DNA of 64,000 nt from Rallus limicola (Eukaryota; Chordata; Aves; Gruiformes; Rallidae), in NCBI GenBank assembly GCA_022605955.1, contig JAKCOZ010000328.1:186001-250000 (forward strand), written 5' to 3'. The position numbers and the translations under genes are program-made. Below are positions 12,818-24,700 of the stretch, piece by piece (positions within the stretch are counted from its first letter, which is position 1; each line of letters begins with the position of its first letter). The notes under the pieces were generated by a model. It was not told where the DNA came from and did no database searches. It saw nothing but the letters and a program-made list of their open reading frames with translations.

Positions 12818-14203
12818 GTGCTTTTCTCGGCCCTAGCAGACTGCAGTTCAAAACATGCTAAACGTCCAGCAATAACTCCCAAAGTAAAGATGCTAGGCAT
12901 GAAAGGCATAGCTTGTCTGAAACCTCCTAACAGGACACACAAGCAGACCCTGTCACTTTGGCTCTCAGCCTTTTCCTTTGCATGGAAAGAGGGAACATGC
13001 CTGGAAGCTCCTACGGTGCTTTTCTCGGCCCTAGCAGACTGCAGTTCAAAACATGCTAAACGTCCAGCAATAACTCCCAAAGTAAAGAAGCTAGGCATGA
13101 AAGGCATAGCTTGTCTGAAACCTCCTAACAGGACACACAAGCAGACCCTGTCACTTTGGCTCTCAGCCTTTTCCTTTGCCTGGAAAGAGGGAACATGCCT
13201 GGAAGCTCCTACGGTGCTTTTCTCGGCCCTAGCAGACTGCAGTTCAAAACATGCTAAACGTTCAGCAATAACTCCCAAAGTAAAGAAGCTAGGCATGAAA
13301 GGCATAGCTTGTCTGAAACCTCCTAACAGGACACACAAGCAGACCCTGTCACTTTGGCTCTCAGCCTTTTCCTTTGCCTGGAAAGAAGGAACATACCTGC
13401 TACCTCCTACAGTGCTTTTCTCGGCCCTAGCAGACTGCAGTTCAAAACATGCTAAACGTCCAGCAATAACTCCCAAAGTAAAGAAGCTAGGACTGAAAGG
13501 CATAGTTTGTCTGAAACCTCCTAACAGGACACACAAGCAGACCCTGTCACTTTGGCTCTCAGCCTTTTCCTTTGCCTGGAAAGAGGGAACATGCCTGGAA
13601 GCTCCTACGGTGCTTTTCTCGGCCCTAGCAGACTGCAGTTCAAAACATGCTAAACGTCCAGCAATAACTCCCAAAGTAAAGAAGCTAGGACTGAAAGGCA
13701 TAGCTTGTCTGAAACCTCCTAACAGGACACACAAGCAGACCCTGTCACTTTGGCTCTCAGCCTTTTCCTTTGCCTGGAAAGAGGGAACATGCCTGGAAGC
13801 TCCTACGGTGCTTTTCTCGGCCCTAGCAGACTGCAGTTCAAAACATGCTAAACGTCCAGCAATAACTCCCAAAGTAAAGAAGCTAGGACTGAAAGGCATA
13901 GCTTGTCTGAAACCTCCTAACAGGACACACAAGCAGACCCTGTCACTTTGGCTCTCAGCCTTTTCCTTTGCCTGGAAAGAGGGAACATGCCTGGAAGCTC
14001 CTACGGTGCTTTTCTCGGCCCTAGCAGACTGCAGTTCAAAACATGCTAAACGTCCAGCAATAACTCCCAAAGTAAAGAAGCTAGGCATGAAAGGCATAGC
14101 TTGTCTGAAACCTCCTAACAGGACACACAAGCAGACCCTGTCACTTTGGCTCTCAGCCTTTTCCTTTGCCTGGAAAGAGGGAACATGCCTGGAACCTCCT
14201 ACG
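12818..14203 (+). repeat. Third, diverged copy of the seven-unit block
   Basis: The T49 marker returns at 13,262, exactly 2,772 bases (14 units) after the copy at 10,490, and the T95 marker follows one unit later. The first unit has T74 and A165 but lacks A158. The second unit is the GGCATG form instead of GGACTG. The fifth and seventh units have the opposite base at position 190 from copies 1 and 2. The order of markers is otherwise the same, so this is an older copy or one partly overwritten by conversion. Confidence 0.82.
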
Positions 14204-14797
14204 GTGCTTTTCTCGGCCCTAGCAGACTGCAGTTCAAAACATGCTAAACGTCCAGCAATAACTCCCAAAGTAAAGAAGATAGGACTGAAAGGCATAGCTT
14301 GTCTGAAACCTCCTAACAGGACACACAAGCAGACCCTGTCACTTTGGCTCTCAGCCTTTTCCTTTGCCTGGAAAGAAGGAACATACCTGCTACCTCCTAC
14401 AGTGCTTTTCTCGGCCCTAGCAGACTGCAGTTCAAAACATGCTAAACGTCCAGCAATAACTCCCAAAGTAAAGAAGCTAGGACGAAAAGGCATAGCTTGT
14501 CTGAAACCTCCTAACAGGACACACAAGCAGACCCTGTCATTTTGGCTCTCAGCCTTTTCCTTTGCCTGGAAAGAAGGAACATACCTGCTACCTCCTACAG
14601 TGCTTTTCTCGGCCCTAGCAGACTGCAGTTCAAAACATGCTAAACGTCCAGCAATAACTCCCAAAGTAAAGAAGCTAGGCATGAAAGGCATAGCTTGTCT
14701 GAAACCTCCTAACAGGACACACAAGCAGACCCTGTCACTTTGGCTCTCAGCCTTTTCCTTTGCCTGGAAAGAGGGAACATGCCTGGAAGCTCCTACG

Positions 14798-15193
14798 GTG
14801 CTTTTCTCGGCCCTAGCAGACTGCAGTTCAAAACATGCTAAACGTCCAGCAATAACTCCCAAAGTAAAGAAGCTAGGCATGAAAGGCATAGCTTGTCTGA
14901 AACCTCATAACAGGACACACAAGCAGACCCTGTCACTTTGGCTCTCAGCCTTTTCCTTTGCCTGGAAAGAGGGAACATGCCTGGAACCTCCTACGGTGCT
15001 TTTCTCGGCCCTAGCTGACTGCAGTTCAAAACATGCTAAACGTCCAGCAATAACTCCCAAAGTAAAGAAGCTAGGCATGAAAGGCATAGCTTGTCTGAAA
15101 CCTCCTAACAGGACACACAAGCAGACCCTGTCACTTTGGCTCTCAGCCTTTTACTTTGCATGGAAAGAGGGAACATGCCTGGAACCTCCTACG
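14798..15193 (+). repeat. A110 unit and its partner (CCTCATAAC marker), first occurrence
   Basis: The unit at 14,798 has A at position 110 (base 14,907), giving CCTCATAAC in place of CCTCCTAAC. It is followed by a T21 unit with A158/A165. The same pair, usually preceded by units with A76, T139 and G190, starts at 48,059, 51,425, 53,405, 57,366 and 60,743 and again near 63,329. Isolated A110 units occur at 36,182 and near 60,055 without the usual follower. On the minus strand A110 creates TGA and A158 creates TAA in the otherwise open antiparallel frame. Confidence 0.9.
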
Positions 15194-16183
15194 GTGCTTT
15201 TCTCGGCCCTAGCAGACTGCAGTTCAAAACTTGCTAAACGTCCAGCAATAACTCCCAAAGTAAAGAAGCTAGGACTGAAAGGCATAGCTTGTCTGAAACC
15301 TCCTAACAGGACACACAAGCAGACCCTGTCACTTTGGCTCTCAGCCTTTTCCTTTGCCTGGAAAGAGGGAACATACCTGGAACCTCCTACGGTGCTTTTC
15401 TCGGCCCTAGCAGACTGCAGTTCAAAACATGCTAAACGTCCAGCAATAACTCCCAAAGTAAAGAAGCTAGGACTGAAAGGCATAGCTTGTCTGAAACCTC
15501 CTAACAGGACACACAAGCAGACCCTGTCACTTTGGCTCTCAGCCTTTTCCTTTGCCTGGAAAGAGGGAACATGCCTGGAACCTCCTACGGTGCTTTTCTC
15601 GGCCCTAGCAGACTGCAGTTCGAAACATGCTAAACGTCCAGCAATAACTCCCAAAGTAAAGATGCTAGGCATGAAAGGCATAGCTTGTCTGAAACCTCCT
15701 AACAGGACACACAAGCAGACCCTGTCACTTTGGCTCTCAGCCTTTTCCTTTGCATGGAAAGAGGGAACATGCCTGGAACCTCCTACGGTGCTTTTTTCGG
15801 CCCTAGCAGACTGCAGTTCAAAACATGCTAAACGTCCAGCAATAACTCCCAAAGTAAAGAAGCTAGGCATGAAAGGCATAGCTTGTCTGAAACCTCCTAA
15901 CAGGACACACAAGCAGACCCTGTCACTTTGGCTCTCAGCCTTTTCCTTTGCCTGGAAAGAGGGAACATGCCTGGAACCTCCTACGGTGCTTTTCTCGGCC
16001 CTAGCAGACTGCAGTTCAAAACATGCTAAACGTCCAGCAATAACTCCCAAAGTAAAGAAGCTAGGCATGAAAGGCATAGCTTGTCTGAAACCTCCTAACA
16101 GGACACACAAGCAGACCCTGTCACTTTGGCTCTCAGCCTTTTCCTTTGCCTGGAAAGAAGGAACATACCTGCTACCTCCTACA

Positions 16184-19100
16184 GTACTTTTCTCGGCCCT
16201 AGCAGACTGCAGTTCAAAACATGCTAAACGTCCAGCAATAACTCCCAAAGTAAAGAAGCTAGGCATGAAAGGCATAGCTTGTCTGAAACCTCCTAACAGG
16301 ACACACAAGCAGACCCTGTTACTTTGGCTCTCAGCCTTTTCCTTTGCCTGGAAAGAGGGAACATGCCTGGAAGCTCCTACGGTGCTTTTCTCGGCCCTAG
16401 CAGACTGCAGTTCAAAACATGCTAAACGTCCAGCAATAACTCCCAAAGTAAAGAAGCTAGGACTGAAAGGCATAGCTTGTCTGAAACCTCCTAACAGGAC
16501 ACACAAGCAGACCCTGTCACTTTGGCTCTCAGCCTTTTCCTTTGCCTGGAAAGAGGGAACATGCCTGGAACCTCCTACGGTGCTTTTCTCGGCCCTAGCA
16601 GACTGCAGTTCAAAACATGCTAAACGTCCAGCAATAACTCCCAAAGTAAAGAAGCTAGGCATGAAAGGCATAGGTTGTCTGAAACCTCCTAACAGGACAC
16701 ACAAGCAGACCCTGTCACTTTGGCTCTCAGCCTTTTCCTTTGCCTGGAAAGAGGGAACATGCCTGGAACCTCCTACGGTGCTTTTCTCGGCCCTAGCAGA
16801 CTGCAGTTCAAAACATGCTAAACGTCCAGCAATAACTCCCAAAGTAAAGAAGCTAGGACTGAAAGGCATAGCTTGTCTGAAACCTCCTAACAGGACACAC
16901 AAGCAGACCCTGTCACTTTGGCTCTCAGCCTTTTCCTTTGCCTGGAAAGAGGGAACATGCCTGGAACCTCCTACGGTGCTTTTCTCGGCCCTAGCAGACT
17001 GCAGTTCAAAACATGCTAAACGTCCAGCAATAACTCCCAAAGTAAAGAAGCTAGGAGTGAAAGGCATAGCTTGTCTGAAACCTCCTAACAGGACACACAA
17101 GCAGACCCTGTCACTTTGGCTCTCAGCCTTTTCCTTTGCCTGGAAAGAGGGAACATGCCTGGAACCTCCTACGGTGCTTTTCTCGGCCCTAGCAGACTGC
17201 AGTTCAAAACTTGCTAAACGTCCAGCAATAACTCCCAAAGTAAAGAAGCTAGGACTGAAAGGCATAGCTTGTCTGAAACCTCCTAACAGGACACACAAGC
17301 AGACCCTGTCACTTTGGCTCTCAGCCTTTTCCTTTGCCTGGAAAGAGGGAACATGCCTGGAACCTCCTACGGTGCTTTTCTCGGCCCTAGCAGACTGCAG
17401 TTCAAAACATGCTAAACGTCCAGCAATAACTCCCAAAGTAAAGAAGCTAGGACTGAAAGGCATAGCTTGTCTGAAACCTCCTAACAGGACACACAAGCAG
17501 ACCCTGTCACTTTGGCTCTCAGCCTTTTCCTTTGCCTGGAAAGAGGGAACATGCCTGGAAGCTCCTACGGTGCTTTTCTCGGCCCTAGCAGACTGCAGTT
17601 CAAAACATGCTAAACGTCCAGCAATAACTCCCAAAGTAAAGATGCTAGGCATGAAAGGCATAGCTTGTCTGAAACCTCCTAACAGGACACACAAGCAGAC
17701 CCTGTCACTTTGGCTCTCAGCCTTTTCCTTTGCATGGAAAGAGGGAACATGCCTGGAAGCTCCTACGGTGCTTTTCTCGGCCCTAGCAGACTGCAGTTCA
17801 AAACATGCTAAACGTCCAGCAATAACTCCCAAAGTAAAGAAGCTAGGACTGAAAGGCATAGCTTGTCTGAAACCTCCTAACAGGACACACAAGCAGACCC
17901 TGTCACTTTGGCTCTCAGCCTTTTCCTTTGCCTGGAAAGAGGGAACATGCCTGGAAGCTCCTACTGTGCTTTTCTCGGCCCTAGCAGACTGCAGTTCAAA
18001 ACATGCTAAACGTCCAGCAATAACTCCCAAAGTAAAGAAGCTAGGCATGAAAGGCATAGCTTGTCTGAAACCTCCTAACAGGACACACAAGCAGACCCTG
18101 TCACTTTGGCTCTCAGCCTTTTCCTTTGCCTGGAAAGAAGGAACATACCTGCTACCTCCTACAGTGCTTTTCTCGGCCCTAGCAGACTGCAGTTCAAAAC
18201 ATGCTAAACGTCCAGCAATAACTCCCAAAGTAAAGAAGCTAGGCATGAAAGGCATAGCTTGTCTGAAACCTCCTAACAGGACACACAAGCAGACCCTGTC
18301 ACTTTGGCTCTCAGCCTTTTCCTTTGCCTGGAAAGAGGGAACATGCCTGGAAGCTCCTACGGTGCTTTTCTCGGCCCTAGCAGACTGCAGTTCAAAACAT
18401 GCTAAACGTCCAGCAATAACTCCCAAAGTAAAGAAGCTAGGACTGAAAGGCATAGCTTGTCTGAAACCTCCTAACAGGACACACAAGCAGACCCTGTCAC
18501 TTTGGCTCTCAGCCTTTTCCTTTGCCTGGAAAGAGGGAACATGCCTGGAACCTCCTACGGTGCTTTTCTCGGCCCTAGCAGACTGCAGTTCAAAACATGC
18601 TAAACGTCCAGCAATAACTCCCAAAGTAAAGAAGCTAGGACTGAAAGGCATAGCTTGTCTGAAACCTCCTAACAGGACACACAAGCAGACCCTGTCACTT
18701 TGGCTCTCAGCCTTTTCCTTTGCCTGGAAAGAGGGAACATGCCTGGAAGCTCCTACGGTGCTTTTCTCGGCCCTAGCAGACTGCAGTTCAAAACATGCTA
18801 AACGTCCAGCAATAACTCCCAAAGTAAAGAAGCTAGGCATGAAAGGCATAGCTTGTCTGAAACCTCCTAACAGGACACACAAGCAGACCCTGTCACTTTG
18901 GCTCTCAGCCTTTTCCTTTGCCTGGAAAGAAGGAACATACCTGCTACCTCCTACAGTACTTTTCTCGGCCCTAGCAGACTGCAGTTCAAAACATGCTAAA
19001 CGTCCAGCAATAACTCCCAAAGTAAAGAAGCTAGGCATGAAAGGCATAGCTTGTCTGAAACCTCCTAACAGGACACACAAGCAGACCCTGTTACTTTGGC

Positions 19101-21727
19101 TCTCAGCCTTTTCCTTTGCCTGGAAAGAGGGAACATGCCTGGAAGCTCCTACGGTGCTTTTCTCGGCCCTAGCAGACTGCAGTTCAAAACATGCTAAACG
19201 TCCAGCAATAACTCCCAAAGTAAAGAAGCTAGGCATGAAAGGCATAGCTTGTCTGAAACCTCCTAACAGGACACACAAGCAGACCCTGTCACTTTGGCTC
19301 TCAGCCTTTTCCTTTGCCTGGAAAGAGGGAACATGCCTGGAACCTCCTACGGTGCTTTTCTCGGCCCTAGCAGACTGCAGTTCAAAACATGCTAAACGTC
19401 CAGCAATAACTCCCAAAGTAAAGAAGCTAGGCATGAAAGGCATAGGTTGTCTGAAACCTCCTAACAGGACACACAAGCAGACCCTGTCACTTTGGCTCTC
19501 AGCCTTTTCCTTTGCCTGGAAAGAGGGAACATGCCTGGAACCTCCTACGGTGCTTTTCTCGGCCCTAGCAGACTGCAGTTCAAAACATGCTAAACGTCCA
19601 GCAATAACTCCCAAAGTAAAGAAGCTAGGCCTGAAAGGCATAGCTTGTCTGAAACCTCCTAACAGGACACACAAGCAGACCCTGTCACTTTGGCTCTCAG
19701 CCTTTTCCTTTGCCTGGAAAGAGGGAACATGCCTGGAACCTCCTACGGTGCTTTTCTCGGCCCTAGCAGACTGCAGTTCAAAACATGCTAAACGTCCAGC
19801 AATAACTCCCAAAGTAAAGAAGCTAGGAGTGAAAGGCATAGCTTGTCTGAAACCTCCTAACAGGACACACAAGCAGACCCTGTCACTTTGGCTCTCAGCC
19901 TTTTCCTTTGCCTGGAAAGAGGGAACATGCCTGGAAGCTCCTACGGTGCTTTTCTCGGCCCTAGCAGACTGCAGTTCAAAACATGCAAAACGTCCAGCAA
20001 TAACTCCCAAAGTAAAGAAGCTAGGACTGAAAGGCATAGCTTGTCTGAAACCTCCTAACAGGACACACAAGCAGACCCTGTCACTTTGGCTCTCAGCCTT
20101 TTCCTTTGCCTGGAAAGAGGGAACATGCCTGGAACCTCCTACGGTGCTTTTCTCGGCCCTAGCAGACTGCAGTTCAAAACATGCTAAACGTCCAGCAATA
20201 ACTCCCAAAGTAAAGAAGCTAGGACTGAAAGGCATAGCTTGTCTGAAACCTCCTAACAGGACACACAAGCAGACCCTGTCACTTTGGCTCTCAGCCTTTT
20301 CCTTTGCCTGGAAAGAGGGAACATGCCTGGAACCTCCTACGGTGCTTTTCTCGGCCCTAGCAGACTGCAGTTCAAAACATGCTAAACGTCCAGCAATAAC
20401 TCCCAAAGTAAAGATGCTAGGCATGAAAGGCATAGCTTGTCTGAAACCTCCTAACAGGACACACAAGCAGACCCTGTCACTTTGGCTCTCAGCCTTTTCC
20501 TTTGCATGGAAAGAGGGAACATGCCTGGAACCTCCTACGGTGCTTTTCTCGGCCCTAGCAGACTGCAGTTCAAAACATGCTAAACGTCCAGCAATAACTC
20601 CCAAAGTAAAGAAGCTAGGACTGAAAGGCATAGCTTGTCTGAAACCTCCTAACAGGACACACAAGCAGACCCTGTCACTTTGGCTCTCAGCCTTTTCCTT
20701 TGCCTGGAAAGAGGGAACATGCCTGGAAGCTCCTACGGTGCTTTTCTCGGCCCTAGCAGACTGCAGTTCAAAACATGCTAAACGTCCAGCAATAACTCCC
20801 AAAGTAAAGAAGCTAGGCATGAAAGGCATAGCTTGTCTGAAACCTCCTAACAGGACACACAAGCAGACCCTGTCACTTTGGCTCTCAGCCTTTTCCTTTG
20901 CCTGGAAAGAAGGAACATACCTGCTACCTCCTACAGTGCTTTTCTCGGCCCTAGCAGACTGCAGTTCAAAACATGCTAAACGTCCAGCAATAACTCCCAA
21001 AGTAAAGAAGCTAGGACTGAAAGGCATAGTTTGTCTGAAACCTCCTAACAGGACACACAAGCAGACCCTGTCACTTTGGCTCTCAGCCTTTTCCTTTGCC
21101 TGGAAAGAGGGAACATGCCTGGAAGCTCCTACGGTGCTTTTCTCGGCCCTAGCAGACTGCAGTTCAAAACATGCTAAACGTCCAGCAATAACTCCCAAAG
21201 TAAAGAAGCTAGGACTGAAAGGCATAGCTTGTCTGAAACCTCCTAACAGGACACACAAGCAGACCCTGTCACTTTGGCTCTCAGCCTTTTCCTTTGCCTG
21301 GAAAGAAGGAACATACCTGCTACCTCCTACAGTGCTTTTCTCGGCCCTAGCAGACTGCAGTTCAAAACATGCTAAACGTCCAGCAATAACTCCCAAAGTA
21401 AAGAAGCTAGGCATGAAAGGCATAGCTTGTCTGAAACCTCCTAACAGGACACACAAGCAGACCCTGTCACTTTGGCTCTCAGCCTTTTCCTTTGCCTGGA
21501 AAGAGGGAACATGCCTGGAACCTCCTACGGTGCTTTTCTCGGCCCTAGCAGACTGCAGTTCAAAACATGCTAAACGTCCAGCAATAACTCCCAAAGTAAA
21601 GAAGCTAGGCCTGAAAGGCATAGCTTGTCTGAAACCTCCTAACAGGACACACAAGCAGACCCTGTCACTTTGGCTCTCAGCCTTTTCCTTTGCCTGGAAA
21701 GAGGGAACATGCCTGGAACCTCCTACG
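16184..21727 (+). repeat. Fourteen-unit block, two adjacent copies (2 x 2,772 bp)
   Basis: Copy 1 is 16,184-18,955 and copy 2 is 18,956-21,727. Each begins with the six-unit cassette (GTACTTTTC with T137, then G95 and G82 units) and later has a T74/A165 unit at the ninth position. Markers are 2,772 apart: the altered start at 16,185 and 18,957, and the G82 form at 17,055 and 19,827. The copies differ in several units. Copy 2 has GCAAAACG where copy 1 has T38, has the GGCCTG form in its fifth unit, and carries the T95 form in its twelfth unit. Both copies are therefore recognisable but partly re-sorted. Confidence 0.9.
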
Positions 21728-24700
21728 GTGCTTTTCTCGGCCCTAGCAGACTGCAGTTCAAAACATGCTAAACGTCCAGCAATAACTCCCAAAGTAAAGA
21801 AGCTAGGACTGAAAGGCATAGCTTGTCTGAAACCTCCTAACAGGACACACAAGCAGACCCTGTCACTTTGGCTCTCAGCCTTTTCCTTTGCCTGGAAAGA
21901 GGGAACATGCCTGGAACCTCCTACGGTGCTTTTCTCGGCCCTAGCAGACTGCAGTTCAAAACATGCTAAACGTCCAGCAATAACTCCCAAAGTAAAGAAG
22001 CTAGGACTGAAAGGCATAGCTTGTCTGAAACCTCCTAACAGGACACACAAGCAGACCCTGTCACTTTGGCTCTCAGCCTTTTCCTTTGCCTGGAAAGAAG
22101 GAACATACCTGCTACCTCCTACAGTGCTTTTCTCGGCCCTAGCAGACTGCAGTTCAAAACATGCTAAACGTCCAGCAATAACTCCCAAAGTAAAGAAGCT
22201 AGGACTGAAAGGCATAGGTTGTCTGAAACCTCCTAACAGGACACACAAGCAGACCCTGTCACTTTGGCTCTCAGCCTTTTCCTTTGCCTGGAAAGAGGGA
22301 ACATGCCTGGAACCTCCTACGGTGCTTTTCTCGGCCCTAGCAGACTGCAGTTCAAAACATGCTAAACGTCCAGCAATAACTCCCAAAGTAAAGAAGCTAG
22401 GACTGAAAGGCATAGCTTGTCTGAAACCTCCTAACAGGACACACAAGCAGACCCTGTCACTTTGGCTCTCAGCCTTTTCCTTTGCCTGGAAAGAAGGAAC
22501 ATACCTGCCACCTCCTACAGTGCTTTTCTCGGCCCTAGCAGACTGCAGTTCAAAACATGCTAAACGTCCAGCAATAACTCCCAAAGTAAAGAAGCTAGGC
22601 ATGAAAGGCATAGCTTGTCTGAAACCTCCTAACAGGACACACAAGCAGACCCTGTCACTTTGGCTCTCAGCCTTTTCCTTTGCCTGGAAAGAGGGAACAT
22701 GCCTGGAACCTCCTACGGTGCTTTTCTCGGCCCTAGCAGACTGCAGTTCAAAACATGCTAAACGTCCAGCAATAACTCCCAAAGTAAAGAAGCTAGGCAT
22801 GAAAGGCATAGCTTGTCTGAAACCTCCTAACAGGACACACAAGCAGACCCTGTCACTTTGGCTCTCAGCCTTTTCCTTTGCCTGGAAAGAAGGAACATAC
22901 CTGCTACCTCCTACAGTGCTTTTCTCGGCCCTAGCAGACTGCAGTTCAAAACATGCTAAACGTCCAGCAATAACTCCCAAAGTAAAGAAGCTAGGCATGA
23001 AAGGCATAGCTTGTCTGAAACCTCCTAACAGGACACACAAGCAGACCCTGTCACTTTGGCTCTCAGCCTTTTCCTTTGCCTGGAAAGAAGGAACATACCT
23101 GCTACCTCCTACAGTGCTTTTCTCGGCCCTAGCAGACTGCAGTTCAAAACATGCTAAACGTCCAGCAATAACTCCCAAAGTAAAGAAGCTAGGACTGAAA
23201 GGCATAGTTTGTCTGAAACCTCCTAACAGGACACACAAGCAGACCCTGTCACTTTGGCTCTCAGCCTTTTCCTTTGCCTGGAAAGAAGGAACATACCTGC
23301 TACCTCCTACAGTGCTTTTCTCGGCCCTAGCAGACTGCAGTTCAAAACATGCTAAACGTCCAGCAATAACTCCCAAAGTAAAGAAGCTAGGCATGAAAGG
23401 CATAGCTTGTCTGAAACCTCCTAACAGGACACACAAGCAGACCCTGTCACTTTGGCTCTCAGCCTTTTCCTTTGCCTGGAAAGAGGGAACATGCCTGGAA
23501 CCTCCTACGGTGCTTTTCTCGGCCCTAGCAGACTGCAGTTCAAAACATGCTAAACGTCCAGCAATAACTCCCAAAGTAAAGAAGCTAGGACGGAAACGCA
23601 TAGCTTGTCTGAAACCTCCTAACAGGACACACAAGCAGACCCTGTCACTTTGGCTCTCAGCCTTTTCCTTTGCCTGGAAAGAGGGAACATGCCTGGAAGC
23701 TCCTACGGTGCTTTTCTCGGCCCTAGCAGACTGCAGTTCAAAACATGCTAAACGTCCAGCAATAACTCCCAAAGTAAAGAAGCTAGGACTGAAAGGCATA
23801 GCTTGTCTGAAACCTCCTAACAGGACACACAAGCAGACCCTGTCACTTTGGCTCTCAGCCTTTTCCTTTGCCTGGAAAGAAGGAACATACCTGCTACCTC
23901 CTACAGTGCTTTTCTCGGCCCTAGCAGACTGCAGTTCAAAACATGCTAAACGTCCAGCAATAACTCCCAAAGTAAAGAAGCTAGGACTGAAAGGCATAGC
24001 TTGTCTGAAACCTCCTAACAGGACACACAAGCAGACCCTGTCACTTTGGCTCTCAGCCTTTTCCTTTGCCTGGAAAGAGGGAACATGCCTGGAAGCTCCT
24101 ACGGTGCTTTTCTCGGCCCTAGCAGACTGCAGTTCAAAACATGCAAAACGTCCAGCAATAACTCCCAAAGTAAAGAAGCTAGGCATGAAAGGCATAGCTT
24201 GTCTGAAACCTCCTAACAGGACACACAAGCAGACCCTGTCACTTTGGCTCTCAGCCTTTTCCTTTGCCTGGAAAGAGGGAACATGCCTGGAACCTCCTAC
24301 GGTGCTTTTCTCGGCCCTAGCAGACTGCAGTTCAAAACATGCTAAACGTCCAGCAATAACTCCCAAAGTAAAGAAGCTAGGACTGAAAGGCATAGGTTGT
24401 CTGAAACCTCCTAACAGGACACACAAGCAGACCCTGTCACTTTGGCTCTCAGCCTTTTCCTTTGCCTGGAAAGAGGGAACATGCCTGGAACCTCCTACGG
24501 TGCTTTTCTCGGCCCTAGCAGACTGCAGTTCAAAACATGCTAAACGTCCAGCAATAACTCCCAAAGTAAAGAAGCTAGGCATGAAAGGCATAGCTTGTCT
24601 GAAACCTCCTAACAGGACACACAAGCAGACCCTGTCACTTTGGCTCTCAGCCTTTTCCTTTGCCTGGAAAGAAGGAACATACCTGCTACCTCCTACAGTG

